Assembly: GCA_011525445.1 (NCBI GenBank)
Contig: WTGE01000252.1
Span: 1-7,356 of the forward strand
Length of the DNA stretch: 7,356 nucleotides
From: Synechococcus sp. CO36386bin_37
GTDB taxonomy: Bacteria > Cyanobacteriota > Cyanobacteriia > PCC-6307 > Cyanobiaceae
Direction: 5' to 3'
The position numbers were made by a program, and so were the translations under genes. Positions 1 through 5,329 of the stretch are shown piece by piece (positions within the stretch are counted from its first letter, which is position 1; each line of letters opens with the position of its first letter). The notes beneath the pieces were generated by a model, which did not search any database, was not told the DNA's origin, and saw only the letters and a program-made list of their open reading frames with translations.

Positions 1-1004
1 TAAATCACTGCCCATTCGTTTGTGTTGGCCCAATCTGCAGTGATTTCATCAAGAACCACGCTGGTGTCTTGGAACGTACCTGTGCCCCAGAGTGTTTGAT
101 AGCCTAAATCTTCAATGGCTGCCAGTGTAACGGTTGACAAATGATTGGTTTCGTCAGATGTTCCAGTCATTAATTCATCTTGCGGGAGAGCAAGATCATC
201 TTGTTCCCAATGCATTCCTGTTTCCCAGTTAATCAAAAGATCATGGTCTGAATTGTAATCACCCCTGTTAATTCCTTGTTGAAAAGCTTCAAGTCCATTC
301 GTGCCGATGTATTGATTAGATTCATTGACAAGTGTATCTGTCATGTCACCGGTTGATATAAATCCTAGGACATGAATCATTTCATGCAGTATAAGATCAT
401 CGAATCTTCCTTCGTTTAGCAGTCGATTGGCGTCATCAATGTCAACCCAAATATTTCCAATATTTGTAAATCCTGTTTCGCTATTTGTTTGCCCTATCCA
501 TGCTGCGCCTAGTGTGCCCCTTTCGCCATCAATTGGACCGGTTTGAATGTTGATTGACAAGTCGTCGATTGATTGACCTTCGACTATCGAATCGGGAATA
601 TCTTCAATGATTAAAGTGGACAACAAATCAGCCATTGCATAAGCTTGTTCCTTAAGTTCTTCTGACCAGCCTACTCCCGTAAGATTGAGGTCAATATTGA
701 ATCCATCTTCGCTACCGGAAGTGTAATCATAAGATGAGTTTGATGTTTGAATCCCTAAGATTTCCCCATTTTCATTGGTGATTGTTGATGAAGTGGTGTT
801 AGTTATGGACTCCTCTGAGTAATCAAAGGCTGTAGGGTTTTCAAATTGATCTGCGTCACTACCGGACAGTAGTGAAAAAAAGTTGTTTTCTTTTGAGAGA
901 TTTAAGTGTTCATCAGCGTCGGCATTTTGAAAAAATGCAGTGGACGCAAGGTCTAAATAATCCTGTAAATTGAGTGACTTGTTTGAGTTAAATTTGTGAG
1001 GCAT
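1..1004 (-). CDS. Leishmanolysin-like (M8) zinc metalloprotease, 3' end outside window
   Basis: The first 334 residues are visible, with no internal stop; the gene runs off the left edge. Residues 207-215 read HEMIHVLGF, the zinc-binding HExxH motif with catalytic Glu208. A third histidine lies at 265 (GMHWE), 54 residues after His211, and a Met-turn (ELMTG, Met279) follows, then a TLAAIEDLGY stretch. This order (HExxHxxGF, a long insert, His, Met-turn) is the leishmanolysin/M8 arrangement, so it should be a zinc endopeptidase. The first 35 residues are polar and acidic, with no hydrophobic Sec signal. If it is secreted, the signal may lie in the unseen C-terminus, as in type I secretion; that is inference. 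The ATG at 1004 is the first possible start after an in-frame stop at 1023-1025. Composition is AT-rich compared with the genes beyond 1450, which suggests accessory or transferred DNA. Natural substrate unknown. Confidence 0.85.
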   Translation of the reverse strand, partial: MPHKFNSNKSLNLQDYLDLASTAFFQNADADEHLNLSKENNFFSLLSGSDADQFENPTAFDYSEESITNTTSSTITNENGEILGIQTSNSSYDYTSGSEDGFNIDLNLTGVGWSEELKEQAYAMADLLSTLIIEDIPDSIVEGQSIDDLSINIQTGPIDGERGTLGAAWIGQTNSETGFTNIGNIWVDIDDANRLLNEGRFDDLILHEMIHVLGFISTGDMTDTLVNESNQYIGTNGLEAFQQGINRGDYNSDHDLLINWETGMHWEQDDLALPQDELMTGTSDETNHLSTVTLAAIEDLGYQTLWGTGTFQDTSVVLDEITADWANTNEWAVI

Positions 1005-1018
1005 TTGACTGCTTTTAT

Positions 1019-1024
1019 CTCCTT
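1019..1024 (-). promoter_or_regulatory. Shine-Dalgarno-like AAGGAG for the metalloprotease, unusually distant
   Basis: On the minus strand AAGGAG stands 14 nt before the ATG at 1004, well beyond the usual 5-9 nt. No alternative in-frame ATG, GTG or TTG lies closer to it, and the reading frame is closed by a TAA overlapping the motif. It may be a weak or structure-dependent ribosome binding site, or chance in an A-rich leader. Confidence 0.4.
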
Positions 1025-1085
1025 AAAATGTAATCTTCCTGGGTAATTCATTGATTGATTTTTGACCTGTATTTTGTGAGAATCA

Positions 1086-1222
1086 AATGATGAGCGTATT
1101 AATCACCTTTGAGCTGGTGAAGAATTTGCTTAGAGGGTTTTGTTTTCTGAATGTTGAATGATAAGGGTATTAATTATGTGTGAATTTGCGAAGAATTTGC
1201 TTAGAGATCTTGCGTTTTCTGA
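1086..1222. repeat. Imperfect tandem duplication, period 71 bp
   Basis: Copy 1 is 1086-1150 and copy 2 is 1157-1222. The first 50 nt of each align without gaps with 40 identities by eye. They share a perfect 17-mer, GAAGAATTTGCTTAGAG, at 1119-1135 and 1190-1206, plus GTATTAAT. Both end in TTTTCTGA after a one-base length difference. The repeat lies in the AT-rich spacer upstream of the metalloprotease, so it could be part of its control region, a small mobile repeat, or a duplicated micro-ORF. Confidence 0.85.
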
Positions 1223-1247
1223 TCTTGGGATCTGGCTTTTATTTTGA
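1087..1247 (+). other. Two tandem, ATGA-overlapping micro-ORFs carried by the repeat (putative)
   Basis: Each repeat copy opens with ATG on the plus strand. The first frame, 1087-1161, codes 24 residues; the second, 1158-1247, codes 29. The stop of the first and start of the second overlap as ATGA (1158-1161), the arrangement seen in translationally coupled genes. The two peptides share ten of their first sixteen residues, in the pattern M-x-x-V-L-I-x-x-E-x-x-K-N-L-L-R, then diverge after a one-base indel. Seven of twelve codon differences fall at third positions, a slight hint of coding. Against this: no good Shine-Dalgarno, very short length, and repeated DNA will give repeated peptides even if untranslated. 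I do not recognise the peptides. Confidence 0.25.
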
Positions 1248-1449
1248 GTGGCAAATATGATTGATGTGGATCAACACAATGTGAACAGCCTCTTGCGAGG
1301 AGTGATTGTTGGCCTGGATAGCTAGGTCTGCTGACTGCCGAACTGTGGCTGGCATGCTTCTACCCAGTTGTGAGAGTCGTTCAGGCGATTAGCAACAAGA
1401 CCTGAAACTCCCTACTGCTAAGGCTGAAAAAGATTGCTTTCTGATTGGC
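1248..1449. other. Intergenic stretch with no supported gene
   Basis: This lies between the repeat and the 3' end of the GHL10 gene. Composition rises here from AT-rich towards the core level. The only things seen are a 22-codon plus-strand frame (1257-1325) and a 6-bp inverted repeat TTCAGG/CCTGAA (1380-1385 and 1401-1406) with a 15-nt loop and no U-tract. No RNA gene, terminator or known motif could be supported. Confidence 0.6.
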
Positions 1450-2676
1450 TTAACGATTTTGTGAACCCATTTGGCGGAAGGCTTCTTGGCGAAATTTAGA
1501 TCCTTCGCTACCTGAATGTTTTCCCCACAATCCCTCCCAGTAAAAGTAAATGACGCCGTAACCGCGATCATTCGCCAGTCTTGCTTTCTCCTTTAGAACA
1601 TCCATCGATGTTGTTCTTTTTCCAAAACCTGCCAGCACTCCGATTTGAATAGGGAGGCCCCATTCCCTGGCTTTGCGTAAAGCAGGCTGGTCTAAATCTT
1701 TTGCATATCCTTTTAAGGAATAGGCATAGTTTTGAACGACGAGGTCATCGATGAGTTCTCCGACGGCCCATAGTTCCCAATCCTGAAGCCAGTTGTTGTA
1801 AGCAAATCGAAAGGGCCCTGGTGAGAGGCTGATGCGAACGGGAAGCGACTCTTGCTCCAAGCGTTCACGCAGGTTCCGGAGGAGACCGGTCAGTTTGCGG
1901 CGTCGCCAGGTCATCCAGTAGCGGTTGGTGTAGTCGCTGGGTGGAGTAAATCCTGTCTCCGTTTCATACAGCGCAGAGGTGTATGGGTCGTAGCCCAATT
2001 CAACAGGCCAGGCAAAGTGGTCGTCGAGTTGCAGACCGTCCATTCGACAACGTTTCATCACCTCCACCACGAGACCGATGAAGCGTTCGCGCACTTGGGG
2101 ATGTGCTGGATTGAGCCATACCATTTTCTTACCGTGCATGGTCATGACAGGGTCACCGTCGGCCCGCGCCAACACCCACTCCGGATTGTCGTGAACCACC
2201 TGCGCATCGGCAGGTTCCATCAACCCATACTCAAACCAGGGGACCACTTTCATGCCCCGAAGGTGAGCTTCCTTACTGAGGGAGCAAATGGGGTCAATCT
2301 CTTCGCCAGCTGTCTTTAGAGCTGGTTCTAGAGGTGCAAAGGCACTGGAGTGAAAGGTGGTACCGCGGCTCCAGACGTTCGGGTAAAGCACGGAGAAACC
2401 TGCCTGATCCAGCTCCTGCACAGCTTGTTTGATGTTGCGTTGGTCGTAATACAAAGGGCTTGGGCTATTCGTGAGCCAGACCCCCAAGACCTGCTGCCTT
2501 TGAACCCTTGGTAAACGACTTTTGCTCAACAGCACCTCAGCGCCTTGGCCCAGTGCGGTTGTCGGTGCCATCAGCAGCGCGAACGGCAGGCTTAGGGCCA
2601 AACAAAGACGTCTCACCGACAGCAATCGAGTCCGGATTGACTCAGCGGAACATCGAGCTGACCGAGCTCTCTTCAT
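1450..2676 (-). CDS. Exported GHL10/DUF187 family glycoside hydrolase-like protein
   Basis: The 408-residue product has a Sec-type signal: basic residues (RR at 22-23), a hydrophobic core at about 24-37 and a likely cleavage near TALG-Q (40-44). It therefore probably acts in the periplasm or outside the cell. The rest is the DUF187/GHL10 TIM-barrel family common in cyanobacteria. Visible family landmarks are VPWFEYGLM (145-153), VWLNPAHPQV (186-195), DGLQLDDHF (213-221), GYDPYTSALY (228-237), SLSPGPFRFAY (283-293) and GVIYFYWEGLW (374-384). The acidic residues at 148, 218 and 219 are candidate active-site residues; the substrate is not known, though glycan or peptidoglycan-related sugar is usual speculation. 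The ATG at 2676 overlaps the 3' end of prs by 35 bp. A GTG at 2616 would start 25 nt after the prs stop and give a more classical short signal peptide. Neither start has a clear ribosome binding site. Co-transcription with prs is likely. Confidence 0.9.
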   Translation of the reverse strand: MKRARSARCSAESIRTRLLSVRRLCLALSLPFALLMAPTTALGQGAEVLLSKSRLPRVQRQQVLGVWLTNSPSPLYYDQRNIKQAVQELDQAGFSVLYPNVWSRGTTFHSSAFAPLEPALKTAGEEIDPICSLSKEAHLRGMKVVPWFEYGLMEPADAQVVHDNPEWVLARADGDPVMTMHGKKMVWLNPAHPQVRERFIGLVVEVMKRCRMDGLQLDDHFAWPVELGYDPYTSALYETETGFTPPSDYTNRYWMTWRRRKLTGLLRNLRERLEQESLPVRISLSPGPFRFAYNNWLQDWELWAVGELIDDLVVQNYAYSLKGYAKDLDQPALRKAREWGLPIQIGVLAGFGKRTTSMDVLKEKARLANDRGYGVIYFYWEGLWGKHSGSEGSKFRQEAFRQMGSQNR

Positions 2677-3637
2677 GAATACGCCAGATCGCTTCACCGA
2701 GCATGTTGGCAACTGAAAGAACTTGAAGTTGGCCAAATCTGCGATCGGGCTTGATGGGAATGCTGTTTGTAACCACCACTTCTTCAAACAATCCCTCTGC
2801 CGACAAGCGTTCGATGGCTGGAGGGGAGAACACAGGATGGGTGGCACAGGCGATGACCCGTTTGGCACCTTGCTCCCTCAGGAGCCTTGCGCCTGAACAG
2901 ATAGTCCCTCCTGTATCGATCATGTCGTCGATCAAAATAGCGGTACGGCCATTCACATCGCCAATGACTGTGAGACTTTCAGCCATGTTGTGACCAGTTC
3001 TTCGCTTGTCGATGATGGCTAGAGGTGCATCGCTCATCTGCTTGGCAAAGGCTCGGGCTCTAGCCACTCCTCCTACGTCGGGAGAGACCACAACAACCTC
3101 TCCGAGATCTTGGGCTGCAAGGTAATCCACAAGCACTGGCGAACCGTAAATGTGGTCGCAGGGAATGTCGAAATAACCCTGCGTCTGAGCCGAATGCAGG
3201 TCCATCGCCAACACCCGGTCGACTCCTGATTCCACAAGCAAATTGGCGGTGAGCTTGGCAGCAATCGATTCGCGTCCTGCGGTCTTGCGATCCGCTCGCG
3301 CATATCCGAAGTAAGGAACCACCGCCGTGATCTGTCGAGCAGACGCGCGTCTGCATGCATCAACCATGATCAGGAGCTCCATGAGATTGTCATTGACAGG
3401 AGCACAGGTGGGTTGAATCAAGAAGACATCGCAACCGCGGATGGATTCTTGAATTTGTACGTACAGTTCACCATCGGCGAAGCGTTTGCACACCTTCGGG
3501 CCATCCGGGACGCCGAGATAGGCCGCGATTTCTCTCGCCAAACCTGGATTGGAGGTACCGCTAAACAGCCGGAGACGTCTGGTGTCGTGCTGCAAATTCT
3601 CCTGCTCGGCTCGGGCAGCGGTGAGAAAACTGGTCAC
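2642..3637 (-). CDS. prs: Ribose-phosphate pyrophosphokinase (PRPP synthase, class I)
   Basis: This cytosolic enzyme makes 5-phosphoribosyl 1-diphosphate from ribose 5-phosphate and ATP, feeding purine, pyrimidine, His, Trp and NAD synthesis. Using the GTG at 3637, the product is 331 residues, the length I know for picocyanobacterial Prs. All class I landmarks are visible: FADGELYVQI (53-62), the ATP-binding region around VVPYFGYARADRK (106-118), the PRPP synthase signature starting at AMDLHSAQTQGYFDIP (144-159), SPDVGGVARARAFA (185-198), DKRR (210-213) and the ribose-phosphate loop ILIDDMIDTGGTI (234-246). The C-terminus, EESSVSSMFR, is typical. The frame stays open upstream to an ATG at 3697, and an ATG at 3682 has an AAAGG 6 nt before it and would give 346 residues. 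I prefer 3637 because of family length, but it has no clear ribosome binding site. The gene precedes the GHL10 gene and diverges from the gene at 3733. Confidence 0.96.
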   Translation of the reverse strand: MTSFLTAARAEQENLQHDTRRLRLFSGTSNPGLAREIAAYLGVPDGPKVCKRFADGELYVQIQESIRGCDVFLIQPTCAPVNDNLMELLIMVDACRRASARQITAVVPYFGYARADRKTAGRESIAAKLTANLLVESGVDRVLAMDLHSAQTQGYFDIPCDHIYGSPVLVDYLAAQDLGEVVVVSPDVGGVARARAFAKQMSDAPLAIIDKRRTGHNMAESLTVIGDVNGRTAILIDDMIDTGGTICSGARLLREQGAKRVIACATHPVFSPPAIERLSAEGLFEEVVVTNSIPIKPDRRFGQLQVLSVANMLGEAIWRIHEESSVSSMFR

Positions 3638-3732
3638 GATGCCCGCGTTTGAAACGGCAATAATCTGATCGTAATGCTGCATCGCCATCCTTTCCATAAC
3701 CGTTATGGATCTGATCTCCCTAATGTCGCTGG
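3638..3732. promoter_or_regulatory. Divergent promoter region between prs and the 175-residue gene
   Basis: These 95 bp must contain the start signals of both genes unless prs begins at 3682 or 3697. No convincing -35/-10 pair could be fixed by eye. Besides the palindrome at 3693-3709, there is an inverted repeat CGTTTgAAACG at 3646-3656. A direct repeat, ATCTGATC, occurs at 3663-3670 and 3709-3716. Confidence 0.55.
3693..3709. promoter_or_regulatory. Perfect 8+1+8 palindrome, candidate operator
   Basis: TCCATAACcGTTATGGA is a perfect inverted repeat with a one-base centre, in the gap between two divergent genes. Such near-contiguous dyads usually bind dimeric helix-turn-helix regulators. 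It does not match the NtcA (GTA-N8-TAC) consensus, and I do not recognise its regulator. An eight-base perfect dyad with a centre of 0-4 bases is expected by chance in under about 1% of 95-bp stretches, by rough estimate. Confidence 0.5.
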
Positions 3733-4260
3733 ATGCTGGATCTCACCTTGGCTCTTGTTGGAGCCGGACCTCTTCCCGAACTCTCCATGCGTGAGGGAAG
3801 CCAATACATTGCCGATCGTTTCTCTGCCGAGTTGATTGCTCTGGCCTGTGGGGAAGAACCTCAAAATGCTCTTCGCGAGATTGCTTCACGCCAGAGAGAT
3901 CAAAACAGTGTTCCCACCCTTCTCAGGCTCTGCGGCGATGCAGCCATGGTTCAAGGCTCAGGAAGTTGGCTCGATGCTCTGGCGGCATGGCGTTGCCCTG
4001 CCTTGCTTCTCGTTCAGCCGAATTCTGCCGGGTTCATCCCGGGGGTGGCACCTGCTTCGGTCGCCTTGTGTTACTCGCTCGGGATTCCCCTCGTAGGTCT
4101 GGTGCAACTCGGAGGAGTCTGGAATCCCAGCGCTCGCAGAATGGATGGTTTGCCCTGGTGCGGGCGTATCGGCAACGGGAACGGTGGTGAAGTGGATCAG
4201 GAAGCGGTTTTGCAATCGCTTAAGCAGCGCTGGAAACAGTTCGATCCAGCATTGAAATGA
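3733..4260 (+). CDS. Conserved-looking hypothetical protein, 175 residues
   Basis: I do not recognise this protein with confidence. It has no signal peptide or obvious membrane helix, so it is probably cytosolic. It starts MLDLTLALVGAGPLPEL, has a charged helical region at about 42-56 and a Gly/Ala/Val-rich alternating beta-alpha segment from about 72 to 130, and ends in a basic helix (158-170). The order VQGSGS (73-78), PALLLVQP (89-96), GIPLVGLVQLGG (117-128) and LPWCGRI (140-146) loosely resembles the C-terminal half of dethiobiotin synthetase-like enzymes (VEGAGG, LLVV, GVVLN, LPxxG). However, there is no P-loop and the protein is shorter than that family, so this is only a fold hint. The ATG at 3733 is the first start after an in-frame TAA at 3721; no clear ribosome binding site precedes it. 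It diverges from prs and converges with the LCP gene, 9 bp away. Base composition matches the core genes. Confidence 0.85.
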   Translation: MLDLTLALVGAGPLPELSMREGSQYIADRFSAELIALACGEEPQNALREIASRQRDQNSVPTLLRLCGDAAMVQGSGSWLDALAAWRCPALLLVQPNSAGFIPGVAPASVALCYSLGIPLVGLVQLGGVWNPSARRMDGLPWCGRIGNGNGGEVDQEAVLQSLKQRWKQFDPALK

Positions 4261-4269
4261 GTCGAGCAA

Positions 4270-5250
4270 TCACTCTTGAGTGGGCCAGATTGGCAGCTTT
4301 AGATCAGGTTTCAGTTCGCGCAATCTCTGCTGACCCGCACGTGGCGCCAGCGGTAGTTCTGTGATCACAGGCGAAGCTGGGCTGCTGATCACCGCTGCCG
4401 TCAGACTCAGCAGTTCCGTGTTGCTGAGATCGGTGGCAACCTGATTTGAGATCACATCCAGGAGTTCAGGCACCATGGTGATGGAACTGATTTCTGCCAA
4501 CTGCTGATGCATCGATCGGAGCAGCAAGCGCTGTCTCATTCTTCGTTGGTGATCGTGATTGACGTTGGGTTTGAAGCGTGCAAGTTGTTCGGCCTGAGCT
4601 CCGTTCAATGTCTGCAAACCAGCCTGGAGATTCACGCTGTAGTTCTGGGCTTTGTCTTCGTATTTGTAGGTTTGATTCAGGGTGACCTCAAGATCACCAA
4701 GTCCTTCCACGATCTTGCGCAAGCCTTTCCTGGACAGAATGAGGTAGCGGTCTGGCTTGTCCCTCGGAAGATCGATAAGTTCTCCAATCACATCAGAAGT
4801 CAGGGCAATGCCACCGCGTTGCCAGGTCGCTGATAGGGGTTGCATGGTGTCGATACCTGGCAATTGAACGGCCAGTTCTGTCGGCAACTGCAAGATCTGT
4901 ACCGGGTCGTTTACACCGACGTTGACCAGCATCAAACTGTCGGCATTGGCAAGTCCTTGCGGTGCTGCTTGGTTCGAAGTGGCATCGATGGTTTCGGCGT
5001 CGAGGCCGACAACCAAAATCATCACAGGTTGATCCGGGAGGGGAGCCAGCGGGGATGGACTCTTGGCCGATTCAACATCGGTAGTGATGGGATCTGGTTT
5101 GGGCCATACCAGGGCGAGCACCGATCCAGCGAGGACGACTCCAAAGACCGCCGTTCCGATTCTCAGCAGAGTCCTCGTTGGCCGGGCGCCAATCCAAGGA
5201 GACCGACGGTTTTGGATGGAGGTTTTCTTTGGTGACGGATCATCCTTCAC
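4270..5250 (-). CDS. LytR-CpsA-Psr (LCP) family membrane-anchored protein
   Basis: The 326-residue product has a basic N-terminus, one transmembrane segment at about 29-50, a Pro-rich linker (52-76) and an extracytoplasmic LCP-like domain. Landmarks are MILVVGLD (77-84), NADSLMLVNVG (102-112), ILQLPTELAVQLPG (119-132), RYLILSRKGLRKIVEGLGDL (168-187), LQAGLQTLNGAQAEQLARFK (208-227) and DHQRRMRQR (233-241). LCP proteins transfer undecaprenyl-phosphate-linked glycans to the cell wall or act in envelope assembly. Here the usual SIPRDT motif reads QLPTEL and the usual R-x-D-T reads NADS, so conserved arginines are missing while Asp104 and the RR-x-RQR region remain. Activity may be altered or lost. 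The GTG at 5250 is the first possible start; an in-frame TGA lies just upstream at 5260-5262. No clear ribosome binding site. It is divergent from bciB and convergent with the gene at 3733. Confidence 0.85.
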   Translation of the reverse strand: MKDDPSPKKTSIQNRRSPWIGARPTRTLLRIGTAVFGVVLAGSVLALVWPKPDPITTDVESAKSPSPLAPLPDQPVMILVVGLDAETIDATSNQAAPQGLANADSLMLVNVGVNDPVQILQLPTELAVQLPGIDTMQPLSATWQRGGIALTSDVIGELIDLPRDKPDRYLILSRKGLRKIVEGLGDLEVTLNQTYKYEDKAQNYSVNLQAGLQTLNGAQAEQLARFKPNVNHDHQRRMRQRLLLRSMHQQLAEISSITMVPELLDVISNQVATDLSNTELLSLTAAVISSPASPVITELPLAPRAGQQRLRELKPDLKLPIWPTQE

Positions 5251-5329
5251 GTCGTCTTTTCATTGCACGACGGTAGTCTTGCTCAACTAATGCTGATTAG
5301 CGTGGTTTCAGCACGACGATTCCCTGTCA
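5251..5329. promoter_or_regulatory. Divergent promoter region between the LCP gene and bciB
   Basis: This 79-bp gap must drive both genes. It contains a 14-bp dyad CTAATgctgATTAG (5287-5300) bracketed by a direct repeat GCACGACG (5265-5272 and 5311-5318). The left copy also forms an inverted repeat with CGTCGT at 5250-5255. These are candidate regulator sites; I could not assign a -10/-35 pair or a known regulator. Confidence 0.5.

Noticed and set aside
1290..1303. Minus-strand ACTCCTCGCAAGAGG, reminiscent of the cyanobacterial Yfr1 RNA motif ACTCCTCACAC
   Set aside because: Mismatches inside the conserved core, no flanking stems and no T-tract; chance resemblance.
1380..1406. Inverted repeat TTCAGG/CCTGAA as terminator of the GHL10 gene
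   Set aside because: 15-nt loop, only six pairs and no following U-tract.
1389..1571. Minus-strand 60-codon frame
   Set aside because: Mostly an out-of-frame reading of the GHL10 3' end; no family resemblance.
1852..2319. Plus-strand open frame of 155 codons
   Set aside because: Lies wholly antisense to the GHL10 gene, which carries clear family motifs; the product resembles nothing and has no ribosome binding site.
4271..4282. CACTCttGAGTG between the convergent genes as a shared terminator
   Set aside because: Two-base loop cannot form a normal RNA hairpin with five pairs, it lies inside the LCP coding end, and no U-tract follows.
4840..5235. Plus-strand 131-codon frame
   Set aside because: Antisense to the LCP gene, whose transmembrane segment and domain motifs are clear.
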